Positions 1 to 5,458 are shown, counted from the stretch's first letter. The stretch: DNA of 6,082 nt from Nanosynbacter sp. (GCA_029975625.1 JARKOR010000021.1:1-6082); one strand, 5' to 3'. The notes: a model not told the origin generated them from the letters alone. Numbers and translations: made by a program.

Positions 1-138
1 ATAACGCCAGAAATGGTGGAAAAAATAGCCTAAATAGGCTGATTCGATGTGTTTGCGGGAAAAAAATCGGCCCAGATCCGCGAAATTTTAATCAGCGAGT
101 CAGCTTGGGAAGAAATGACCTGCTTATTCGCACCTTCC
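1..138 (+). mobile_element. 3' end of an IS5-family insertion sequence (ISKpn26-like), truncated by the window edge
   Basis: The sequence ends in a terminal repeat that reads inward as GGAAGGTGCGAATAAG, the IS5-type terminus, followed at once by CTAA, which fits the YTAR target preferred by this family. The rest resembles the non-coding tail that follows the transposase stop in IS5-like elements, including a small hairpin at 27-40 (AGCCTA/TAGGCT) that may end transposase transcription. No transposase codons are visible, so the gene must lie left of the window. The ISKpn26-like name is from memory of the tail sequence and was not checked against a database. The family call is firm, the exact element less so. 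Confidence 0.85.
123..138. repeat. IS5-family terminal inverted repeat (right end), with target-site copy CTAA next to it
   Basis: CTTATTCGCACCTTCC is the outer right end of the IS5-like element. The next four bases, CTAA at 139-142, fit one copy of the 4-bp target duplication. The other copy would lie left of the window, so an intact duplication cannot be confirmed. Confidence 0.8.
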
Positions 139-270
139 CTAAGGTACCAGCACTGGCTCAATGGCTACATACGGCACCTGGTTTACGATTACGATATAAA
201 AGCTCAAGGATGATGAATTCTTTTCTTTATGATTTCGACGTTATTTGTCTCCTGCAACACCACGGGGTTG

Positions 271-735
271 CTATAACCAGCGACGAACCCGTTGGGTATA
301 GCGTTCCCATTCCAACCCGAAACGTTTTCGAAGCTGTACCTCTTCAACATGGATATGTAATCTGGCTACTACAAACATAAACAACGGTACAGCAAGTATC
401 CCCACCAGGCTGCCAAAGCAGAGAGCAACGGATAACTGGAGCCCGCTCATTCCAAGGTAAATAGGGTTTCGACTCCATGCGTAACAACCGACAGTTACCA
501 GCTTGGTGGTTCTATCCGGATGAAGCGGATTAAGCGTCGTGCCGTTCGTGCTCATCTGCCAAGCGGTGTGCAGTATCATGGTAATACAAACACCGGTCAG
601 CAACACGCTTAGCACTATATTCACGATGTCGAAGGTAAAACGCGGGATTGCAGTCAACACATCAGTGACGAAAAACAGCAATAAGATGAGTGGGGGCGGA
701 AACCATACTCTCAATCGAGTCACGAAGTTACGCAT
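271..735 (-). CDS. ICMT/phospholipid-methyltransferase-like integral membrane protein
   Basis: A 154-residue protein, the usual size for small bacterial members of the isoprenylcysteine carboxyl methyltransferase/PEMT-like fold. Hydrophobic segments lie at about residues 10-30, 37-58 and 92-125, the last probably a helical pair. The C-terminal half carries the family signature: G-x-Y...S-R-N-P-x-Y at 83-93, then E131-E132, F139-G140, Y146 and a basic VRRW end. In this family the region binds S-adenosylmethionine at the membrane face. The substrate cannot be read from sequence; bacterial members lack prenylated-protein partners and most are uncharacterised. The ATG at 735 has only a weak upstream AGG. 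The gene lies downstream of the flavoprotein gene on the same strand but 245 bp away, so co-transcription is uncertain. An IS5-like element lies beyond its 3' end, and the reading frame looks intact. Confidence 0.8.
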   Translation of the reverse strand: MRNFVTRLRVWFPPPLILLLFFVTDVLTAIPRFTFDIVNIVLSVLLTGVCITMILHTAWQMSTNGTTLNPLHPDRTTKLVTVGCYAWSRNPIYLGMSGLQLSVALCFGSLVGILAVPLFMFVVARLHIHVEEVQLRKRFGLEWERYTQRVRRWL

Positions 736-759
736 TACACAGACCTATCTCTGAACTAA

Positions 760-775
760 GCAGCCTGATGGCTGC
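760..775. other. Short perfect hairpin upstream of the methyltransferase gene
   Basis: GCAGCC and GGCTGC form a 6-bp GC-rich stem around a TGAT loop, 24 bp upstream of the methyltransferase start. On the minus strand it is followed by TTAGTTC, too weak a T-run for a confident terminator. It could be a leader structure or the end of a transcript arriving from the flavoprotein gene. Confidence 0.35.
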
Positions 776-953
776 AAAATGAAAATCCAGTCCTTGCCAT
801 TCCTATAGTGACCATGAATCTGACATTATATGCCTGATCTGAAAAGTTATTTTTTTCATAACTGTCCTTATAACGGTGCGGGGTCAGTCCACACCTCTGT
901 TCAGGTGAACAAATTCAGCAGACCACTTCACTGTTAAACCTGTGGCGATTCAG

Positions 954-973
954 GGTGCCATGTGTATGGCACC
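954..973 (-). terminator. Hairpin just after the flavoprotein stop codon, possible 3' end without a U-tract
   Basis: GGTGCCAT and ATGGCACC form a perfect 8-bp stem around a 4-base loop. It begins 7 bases past the TAA of the gene ending at 981. On the minus strand no T-run follows (CTGAATCG), so it is not a canonical intrinsic terminator. It may protect the 3' end or assist a Rho-dependent stop. The remaining spacer up to 736 holds only short stems and no supportable gene. Confidence 0.4.
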
Positions 974-980
974 TCATCTC

Positions 981-2639
981 TTATTTACTTATTGACTCCG
1001 TTACCGCCTGCCAGGTTATAAAGCCACCACTCAGATTATATGTCCTGAAGCCGTGGGCCTGAAGAATACGGTATGCCACATGCCCGCGCAGGCCACTCTG
1101 GCACCCTATAAAAATCTCTTTATCTTTAGGCACTTTTTCAAGATTCTCCCGCAGGGAATCCAGTGGAATGGATAGCGCGTCAGGATATTCGCCAAATTGT
1201 TTCAGTTCGGCAGGAGAGCGAATATCAAGTAAACAATAACTGCCCGGTTCCCGTTGTAACACATCGCTGACATGACATATGACCGTATCTCCTTTCATTA
1301 CATTTGTCGCCACCATACCAGCCTGGTTAACGACGTCCCTTGCACTGTTAAAAGGTGGAGCATAAGTCAGCTCAAGATGTTCGAGATCGTTGACGGTAAG
1401 CCCCGCGCGCTGTGCGACAGACAGGACATCGATGCGTTTATCAACCCCTTTTTTCCCTGATGCCTGAGCCCCGAGAATTTTACCGGTATCGGGGCTGAAC
1501 AGCAGTTTCAGACTGATCATCGTTGCCCCCGGGTAGTAACCGGCATGATCAGCGGCATGGACGTAAACCTTCTCGTATCGGGTGCCATGAACTTTCAGCT
1601 GCTTTTCATTCGCACCGACGCTGCCAATACTCAGCGAAAATACCTTACAAATGGATGTCCCCTGACTGCCATGGTAAAGGCTGTGACGATCTAGCATGTT
1701 ATCAGCAGCAATGCGTCCCTGGCGGTTGGCGGGCCCTGCCAGAGGAAAATTAGCGGGTTCCTGAAAGACAAAGTCTGGAGTTTCAACGGCATCCCCCACG
1801 GCGTAGATGTCAGGGATACTGGTCTGCATACAGGCATTGACGCTTATGCCTCCCCGTTTACCCACTGCGAGCCCGGCTCCTGTGGCAAGGCTGTTCTCAG
1901 GTTTTACCCCGATGGCGAGAATAACCATGTCGGTCTGCAGAAACCCACCCTCAGACAGTGCAACGCGGAATCCCGTCTCTGTCCGCAGTACCTCGGTGAG
2001 CGCCGTTCTGAGACGCAGATCCACGCCATGACTCCGGATTTCCTGATGCAGGGCAGATGCCATTTCAGGATCAACCGGAGCCATAACCTGTTCCCCCATC
2101 TCCAGCAGGGTCACACTGATCCCCCGTTCGCTCAGAGCCTCCATCACTTCAAGTCCGATAAATCCCCCCCCGACAAGCGTGGTGTGAGCTACGTGATGTT
2201 GCTCAATCCACCCCAGGATAGCATCCATGTCAGTAAGATTTCGCAGCGTAAAGACACCCTCTTCCTGTAGCCCGGGCAAAGGAGGGACAACCGGAGCGGC
2301 GCCGGTACTGAGGAGCAGACGATCCCATTCTTCGCTATAGACCTCCCCTGAGGTCAGATTTTTAACCGTCACCGTTTTATTAACCGGATCCACTGACGTC
2401 ACTTCATGACAGATACGGACGTCTATGTTAAAGCGGGATTTAAAATCCTCCGGGGTTTTCAGAATCAGTGACTGCCTTAAAGGAATTTTTCCGCCTATAT
2501 GATAAGGTAATCCACAGTTGGCGAAAGAGACATCGCTTCCCCGTTCAAACACAACAATACTGACATCCTCTGATAACCGACGAGCTCTGGCTGCAGCGGA
2601 TGCCCCGCCGGCAACACCACCAACAATCACTATTTTCAT
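981..2639 (-). CDS. CoA-disulfide reductase-like FAD/NAD(P)H flavoprotein with C-terminal rhodanese domain (CoADR-Rhd)
   Basis: A 552-residue cytoplasmic two-dinucleotide-domain flavoprotein fused to a rhodanese. The N-terminal FAD-binding motif is GGVAGG at 7-12. The single active cysteine typical of CoA-disulfide reductases is C42, in SFANCGLPY. The NAD(P)H-binding motif is GGGFIG at 157-162, and the second FAD-contact motif is YAVGDA at 279-284. Tyrosines at 368-369 (GYYPGA) and 426 (TYAPPF) resemble those that assist the reductase. The rhodanese domain occupies about 455-552, with catalytic C513 in CQSGLRG. Characterised relatives reduce CoA disulfide, CoA persulfide or polysulfide with NAD(P)H; the rhodanese passes sulfane sulfur between low-molecular thiols. 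The ATG at 2639 is preferred because GAGAGG sits 5 bases upstream and MKIVIVGG is the normal start of the FAD domain; a TTG at 2666 would add nine atypical residues. It diverges from the ArsR-type gene, which probably controls it. The true substrate remains open. Confidence 0.92.
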   Translation of the reverse strand: MKIVIVGGVAGGASAAARARRLSEDVSIVVFERGSDVSFANCGLPYHIGGKIPLRQSLILKTPEDFKSRFNIDVRICHEVTSVDPVNKTVTVKNLTSGEVYSEEWDRLLLSTGAAPVVPPLPGLQEEGVFTLRNLTDMDAILGWIEQHHVAHTTLVGGGFIGLEVMEALSERGISVTLLEMGEQVMAPVDPEMASALHQEIRSHGVDLRLRTALTEVLRTETGFRVALSEGGFLQTDMVILAIGVKPENSLATGAGLAVGKRGGISVNACMQTSIPDIYAVGDAVETPDFVFQEPANFPLAGPANRQGRIAADNMLDRHSLYHGSQGTSICKVFSLSIGSVGANEKQLKVHGTRYEKVYVHAADHAGYYPGATMISLKLLFSPDTGKILGAQASGKKGVDKRIDVLSVAQRAGLTVNDLEHLELTYAPPFNSARDVVNQAGMVATNVMKGDTVICHVSDVLQREPGSYCLLDIRSPAELKQFGEYPDALSIPLDSLRENLEKVPKDKEIFIGCQSGLRGHVAYRILQAHGFRTYNLSGGFITWQAVTESISK

Positions 2640-2656
2640 TACATCCTCTCTGTTCA

Positions 2657-2698
2657 CCCGGGGCAAAAATGCCTGCCAGATATAATCGTTTCCCCGGG
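2657..2698 (-). other. GC-rich inverted repeat in the leader of the flavoprotein gene
   Basis: CCCGGGG at 2657-2663 and CCCCGGG at 2692-2698 are perfectly complementary across a 28-base spacer. They lie in the probable leader, with the near arm about 6 bases from the ribosome binding site. Inside the spacer a GGCA/TGCC pair offers an overlapping alternative stem. The arrangement could affect ribosome access, but there is no match to a known riboswitch, and each arm is also partly self-complementary. Confidence 0.3.
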
Positions 2699-2751
2699 CC
2701 GGCAGGACGCTGCAGACCTGACGAACACGATGGCAAAATTACGATACCGTC

Positions 2752-2788
2752 AGTATACTAAATTATATTATATAAAAACACATAGTAT
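2752..2788. promoter_or_regulatory. AT-rich palindromic operator/promoter region between the divergent ArsR-type and CoADR-Rhd genes
   Basis: Three overlapping symmetric elements lie here: AGTATACT (2752-2759), TTATAT-T-ATATAA (2763-2775), and a wider pair ATACTA (2755-2760) with TAGTAT (2783-2788). TATACT within the first is a plausible -10 hexamer on either strand, and TATAAT occurs on the minus strand at 2767-2762; no convincing -35 was found. AT-rich dyads in a divergent gap are typical ArsR-family operators, and BigR-type repressors are known to bind AT-rich palindromes. Binding by the adjacent repressor, and control of both genes, is inference. Confidence 0.55.
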
Positions 2789-2800
2789 GAGAAATCAGCA

Positions 2801-3151
2801 ATGCTCATGAATGAAGACACAAAACGTCAGACAGATATGAAGAATGCGGCCCTGAGGGCAGCAGATGTCTTACGGGGACTGGCCAACAGCGACCGGTTGC
2901 TGTTGATGTGTCAGTTAAGCCTGGGGGAAGCGAATGTGGCCGGGCTGGAAGCGGCGGTCGGTATCACTCAGCCGACCCTGTCCCAGCAGCTGGGTGTAAT
3001 GCGCCGCCTGAAGCTGGTCGAGACCCGACGGGCAGGTAAAATGGTATATTACCGTATTGAGGATAACCGTATCATGACGTTGTTAAATACCTTATATGAT
3101 CTCTACTGCCCGCAGGCAGGCACCGGTAAAGGAAGCCATAACAACGAATAA
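2801..3151 (+). CDS. ArsR-family winged-helix repressor, probable persulfide/sulfane-sulfur sensor (BigR/SqrR/YgaV type)
   Basis: A 116-residue DNA-binding protein with the ArsR winged-helix fold. Residues 19-45 give the usual LRGLANSDRLLLMCQLS helix, the recognition helix is near 55-72 (ITQPTLSQQLGVMRRL), and the wing is near 73-86 (VETRRAGKMVYYRI). The ELCVC metal motif of ArsR/SmtB arsenic and cadmium sensors is absent. Instead there are two cysteines, C37 and C103, 66 residues apart and followed by P104 in a LYCP ending. This is the arrangement of SqrR (C41/C107), BigR and YgaV, which form a di- or polysulfide bridge with reactive sulfur and release DNA. The first ATG is chosen, with GAGAAA 6 bases upstream; ATG 2807 is possible. 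It diverges from the CoADR-rhodanese gene, a partner that fits sulfur sensing. The family call is firm and the inducer is inferred. Confidence 0.88.
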   Translation: MLMNEDTKRQTDMKNAALRAADVLRGLANSDRLLLMCQLSLGEANVAGLEAAVGITQPTLSQQLGVMRRLKLVETRRAGKMVYYRIEDNRIMTLLNTLYDLYCPQAGTGKGSHNNE

Positions 3152-3362
3152 TATGATCCTGCTTTCCCCGTAAACCGTTTTATCCATGCATCATTAACCC
3201 TGTTCAGGCTGTGAAATGCCAGACCGGAACCTGCGATACCTTAACGGGAAAACAACAGTGGTCCGGATATACCAGCCGATGATGCCCGTCACGGACTGTA
3301 TTTCTCGTTCACGCATTCACTGATTAACCCACTGATTCAATGGTGTTTAATACTGTGACGGT
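3152..3362. other. Non-coding spacer after the ArsR-type gene
   Basis: This stretch between the repressor stop and the convergent terminator holds no ORF longer than about 40 codons. One 35-codon ATG frame (3216-3323) has no ribosome binding site and no recognisable protein. No second terminator, tRNA or repeat was seen. Confidence 0.5.
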
Positions 3363-3439
3363 CAGAAAAAACAGCCACAGGAACACGGATGATTCTGCAC
3401 TGTCAGTAATAGCCTGTGGCTGACAAACCGTTTTTTCTG
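3363..3439 (-). terminator. Strong intrinsic terminator for the dps gene, possibly bidirectional
   Basis: CAGCCACAGG (3372-3381) and CCTGTGGCTG (3413-3422) form a perfect 10-bp stem with a 31-base loop. On the minus strand the stem is followed immediately by TTTTTTCTG, a classic intrinsic terminator 33 bases after the dps stop. The outer arms CAGAAAAAA (3363-3371) and TTTTTTCTG (3431-3439) are also complementary. In the plus direction a T6 run follows the stem after 8 bases, so it may also stop transcripts from the repressor gene. The loop contains a minor ACTG/CAGT pair. Confidence 0.8.
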
Positions 3440-3455
3440 CTGCCACGGGGTGACA

Positions 3456-3932
3456 TTATTCAAGCAGGCTACGCAACATCCAGGCAGTTTTCTCATGTAA
3501 CTGGATACGTTGTGTAAGCAGATCTGCTGTGGCTTCATCATTCGCATTATTAACGAGCGGGAACAGGGAGCGTGCAGTTTTAACCACGGTCTCCTGGCCC
3601 TGGACAAGATTTTCAATCATGTTTTTTGCTGCCGGAATATCCTTATCTTCATTAACCGCTGTTAAACGTGAAAATTCATGATATGTGCCGGGCGCGAAGC
3701 ATCCGAGCGAGCGTATACGTTCAGCGATATCATCAACGGCAGTGGCCAGCTCATTGTATTGATTTTCAAACATTAAATGTAAGCTGTTAAACATGGGGCC
3801 AGTTACATTCCAGTGATAGTAATGTGTTTTTATATACAGGGTATAGGTGTCAGCAAGAAGCCGGGACAGGCCGTCTGCAATCTCCACCCGGGATGATTCA
3901 GCAATACCAATATCAATGATTTGTTTACTCAT
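3456..3932 (-). CDS. dps: Dps-family ferritin-like DNA-protection/iron-storage protein
   Basis: A 158-residue protein of normal Dps length, all helical by pattern. Family members form a 12-subunit shell in the cytoplasm that oxidises Fe(II) with hydrogen peroxide and stores the iron, so limiting Fenton damage. The inter-subunit ferroxidase ligands are visible in order: H40 (YHWNVTG), H52 and E56 (LHLMFE), D67 and E71 (DDIAER). The Glu at 56, where E. coli Dps has Asp, and the overall text put it nearer the MrgA-like branch than the chromosomal enterobacterial Dps, so it looks like an acquired paralogue. It lacks a long lysine-rich N-terminal tail, so DNA binding is uncertain. The ATG at 3932 has AGAGG 5 bases upstream. 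It lies 114 bp downstream of the thioesterase gene on the same strand, with room for its own promoter, and ends at a strong terminator. Confidence 0.92.
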   Translation of the reverse strand: MSKQIIDIGIAESSRVEIADGLSRLLADTYTLYIKTHYYHWNVTGPMFNSLHLMFENQYNELATAVDDIAERIRSLGCFAPGTYHEFSRLTAVNEDKDIPAAKNMIENLVQGQETVVKTARSLFPLVNNANDEATADLLTQRIQLHEKTAWMLRSLLE

Positions 3933-4022
3933 AACTACCTCTTACACGGTTTCAGTGGAATATACGATATGCGATTATTCTTTCCGGTCTGAGCAAAACA
4001 CGCCTCAAATTTTTATAATAAC

Positions 4023-4034
4023 CAGGTACACCTG
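4023..4034. repeat. Small palindrome between the thioesterase and dps genes
   Basis: CAGGT-AC-ACCTG is a perfect dyad with a 2-base centre, 13 bp past the thioesterase stop and about 90 bp upstream of the dps start. It has no T-run, so it is not a terminator. It could be a regulator site for dps, but no known consensus was recognised. Confidence 0.3.
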
Positions 4035-4046
4035 TCGTCTGTCACA

Positions 4047-4484
4047 CTAGCGATGCGCCAGAGCAATATCCTGCGACGGAACAATGAATTTCGCCGTGGC
4101 ACGTGCCACTGTCTGCTGTCCTTTTGTCAGCCATGCTTCAAGCAGGTAAATCCCCCTGCGTTGCCCAAGCAGTCTGGCACATACCATCAGTTTGTCTCCG
4201 GTACAAACGGGTGAAATGAATCTTACCGTCAGTTCAGCCGTCAGGGCTTGCACACCCTGCATGAACAAACAATGAGTCATTGCTGCATCCAGCAGGGTAC
4301 TCGTCATTCCGCCATGTAAAAGACCCGTATACCCCTGATGCCTGTGATTGGCCGTGTAGTCCGCACATACAGAGCCATCCGGGTGCTCTGAAAACATTAA
4401 GTTCACCGTATCAGGGTTGTTGTCGCGGGAACTACAGACCATACAACAGGTATGGGCCTTTCTGGCATCAAGATAACAATTCAT
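4047..4484 (-). CDS. PaaI/YiiD-like hotdog-fold acyl-CoA thioesterase
   Basis: A 145-residue single-domain hotdog protein. The N-terminus has a CxxC-like opening (C13, C14, C17) before NP and a beta strand, as in PaaI-like proteins that start with a Cys-containing 'VCG..NP' segment. The core signature is HRHQGYTGLLHGGM at 47-60, with the HGG turn at 57-59 on the long helix, and D66 in LLDAAM as the likely catalytic acid. Strand-rich sequence (83-93, 98-118, 126-135) completes the fold. Relatives hydrolyse acyl- or aryl-CoA thioesters as dimers or tetramers in the cytoplasm. The substrate cannot be told from sequence. The start at 4484 has only a weak GAG upstream; M15 is an alternative but would remove conserved text. 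It lies 160 bp downstream of the NifX-like gene, past a weak terminator, on the same strand. Co-occurrence with a CoA-disulfide reductase-like enzyme is suggestive only. Confidence 0.85.
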   Translation of the reverse strand: MNCYLDARKAHTCCMVCSSRDNNPDTVNLMFSEHPDGSVCADYTANHRHQGYTGLLHGGMTSTLLDAAMTHCLFMQGVQALTAELTVRFISPVCTGDKLMVCARLLGQRRGIYLLEAWLTKGQQTVARATAKFIVPSQDIALAHR

Positions 4485-4616
4485 CTGTTTCTGCTCAGCG
4501 TCCGGTTGTACTGACGGGAGGCATCCGGAATTCAGTCAGCTGAGGGGCTCCCCCGGCATCATTACTGCCTCTTCCACACATTCCGGCTCCTGGTTTATAC
4601 ACAATACGGGTCTGAT

Positions 4617-4635
4617 AAAAATCACCGCCCGTGAT
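4617..4635 (-). terminator. Weak intrinsic terminator after the NifX-like gene
   Basis: On the minus strand ATCAC-GGGCG-GTGAT forms a 5-bp stem followed directly by TTTTTAT, starting 9 bases past the TGA of the NifX-like gene. The stem is short, so partial readthrough to the thioesterase gene is likely. The rest of the gap to 4485 holds no supportable gene. Confidence 0.45.
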
Positions 4636-4644
4636 GAAATAAAC

Positions 4645-5106
4645 TCATGAATGGCAACAGCGCCCGTTTCCGTGATGATGCTGACGCCCACCCTGGCACG
4701 CATTTTCTGCTGTGTTCCCGTCAGAGTGACAGCATTTTTTCCCTTTCGCCTCATGATGAAAGGACTGGCGTCCCTGCTCCGGCTTATTCAGTTCAGTCAG
4801 AACACGGGTATCCGGATCACACAGTTCAGTGAACAAACGACGACCACAGTCAGTCTGGTACACCGCGATCTGATGCCCCAGTAATTTACCCAGCATCCGT
4901 TCCCCGATGTTACGGACCACAACGCGGCTGACTTGCTGTTGAACCAGCAGGTCAACCAGCTTCCGTTTACCTGAACAATCTGCGCCCAGCGCGGGATTTT
5001 CTGTCCGGCTGAGCTCCACACCGCGCTCATCCACCAGGACAAGGTGACTCGCTTTGGTAAAATGATTTGCTACCCGGTCGTCATTCACTGGAATGGCTGT
5101 GATCAT
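4645..5106 (-). CDS. NifX/NafY-like (dinitrogenase iron-molybdenum cofactor-binding family) protein with Cys/His-rich tail
   Basis: A 153-residue protein. Residues 1-105 match the NifB/NifX/NafY cofactor-binding domain: start ITAIPVNDDRVANHF, C44 in the loop ALGADCSG, RVVVRNIGERMLGKL at 61-75, and a late Y-x-T-D-C-G segment with C87. Known members bind iron-molybdenum cofactor precursors; the related orange protein holds a Mo-Cu cluster. No nitrogenase genes are present, so a nitrogen-fixation role is unlikely. The tail from about 117 is rich in cysteine and histidine: HH at 117-118, CCH at 125-127, C137, HHH at 143-145 and CCH at 150-152. This suggests metal or metal-cluster binding beyond the basic domain. 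AGGAG lies 9 bases upstream of the ATG, inside the DUF134 gene. The start overlaps the end of that gene by 26 bases, so translation is probably coupled. A short terminator follows. Confidence 0.85.
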   Translation of the reverse strand: MITAIPVNDDRVANHFTKASHLVLVDERGVELSRTENPALGADCSGKRKLVDLLVQQQVSRVVVRNIGERMLGKLLGHQIAVYQTDCGRRLFTELCDPDTRVLTELNKPEQGRQSFHHEAKGKKCCHSDGNTAENACQGGRQHHHGNGRCCHS

Positions 5107-5401
5107 CTTGTGTAACTCCTTCCCTTTCAGAGTGCATTATTAAGGCCTTGCCCTGAGTGAGACAGTCCACAACCTTAAAACGGGCTGCTTTCAGGACATT
5201 GGCCAGTGTCTGCCTTGAAACCCCCATTGCAACAGCCGCTTCCTGCTGTTGCATGCCCAGTAAATCGACCAGCCGTAACGCTTCAAACTCATCTTCTTTT
5301 AAATGAACATGTTCAAGCTGGCTCATCGGTCGCGCATTGGGCTTAAAACAGGTATCCGCAGGGCGGCCACAGATGTTACGGGGAATTCTGGGTCTTGGCA
5401 T
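5081..5401 (-). CDS. DUF134-family HTH protein, probable regulator of the NifX-like partner
   Basis: A 106-residue protein with the DUF134 pattern: MPRPRIPR start, CGRP with C11 and C18, a proline-rich segment, then V-x-L-x-x-D-E-F-E-A-L-R-L-V-D at 32-46. A helix-turn-helix of sigma-70 region-4 type follows, with EAAVAMGVSRQTLANVL at 54-70. The end is GKAL plus a short acidic, histidine-containing tail. DUF134 proteins are commonly encoded beside NifX/NifB-like cofactor-binding proteins, as here, which suggests a local DNA-binding regulator that may sense metal or redox through its cysteines; this is not proven. AAGGAG lies 5 bases upstream of the ATG. It is the first gene of the minus-strand pair and its end overlaps the NifX-like start. 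The promoter just upstream carries a repeated palindromic element that could be its own operator. Confidence 0.85.
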   Translation of the reverse strand: MPRPRIPRNICGRPADTCFKPNARPMSQLEHVHLKEDEFEALRLVDLLGMQQQEAAVAMGVSRQTLANVLKAARFKVVDCLTQGKALIMHSEREGVTQDDHSHSSE

Positions 5402-5414
5402 GAAGGCTCCTTAT

Positions 5415-5458
5415 TGGCATATGCTATATATACACTCATAAACTGGCATATGCAATAT
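5415..5458. repeat. Two 15-bp direct repeats with palindromic cores (candidate operators)
   Basis: TGGCATATGCTATAT at 5415-5429 and TGGCATATGCAATAT at 5444-5458 differ at one base and start 29 bp apart, close to three helical turns. Each contains the perfect palindrome GCATATGC. One lies over the predicted -35 and the other over the predicted transcription start of the DUF134 gene, a normal repression layout. The cognate protein is unknown; DUF134 itself is the nearest candidate. Confidence 0.65.
5427..5455 (-). promoter_or_regulatory. Probable promoter for the DUF134/NifX-like pair
   Basis: On the minus strand TTGCAT (5455-5450) and TATATA (5432-5427) are separated by exactly 17 bases, a sigma-70-like layout with a weak -35. 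Predicted transcription would begin near 5420, about 20 bases before the DUF134 start codon. A plus-strand TATACT at 5456-5461 could mark a divergent start but has no good -35. Nothing else is recognised between 5462 and 5583. Confidence 0.5.

Noticed and set aside
105..380. 91-codon plus-strand frame
   Set aside because: It begins inside the IS5-family end and overlaps the methyltransferase gene on the other strand, so it is a chance chimera.
2640..2666. Nine-residue upstream extension of the flavoprotein from a TTG codon
   Set aside because: The ATG at 2639 has a better-placed ribosome binding site and starts the FAD domain in the usual way.
3216..3323. 35-codon plus-strand frame between the repressor and dps genes
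   Set aside because: It has no ribosome binding site and no protein-like pattern or known family.
4536..4754. 72-codon minus-strand frame overlapping the tail of the NifX-like gene
   Set aside because: It has no ribosome binding site and no recognisable fold. The overlapping frame encodes a coherent Cys/His-rich tail, so this is a shadow. An A6 run at the overlap could allow slippage, but nothing else supports it.
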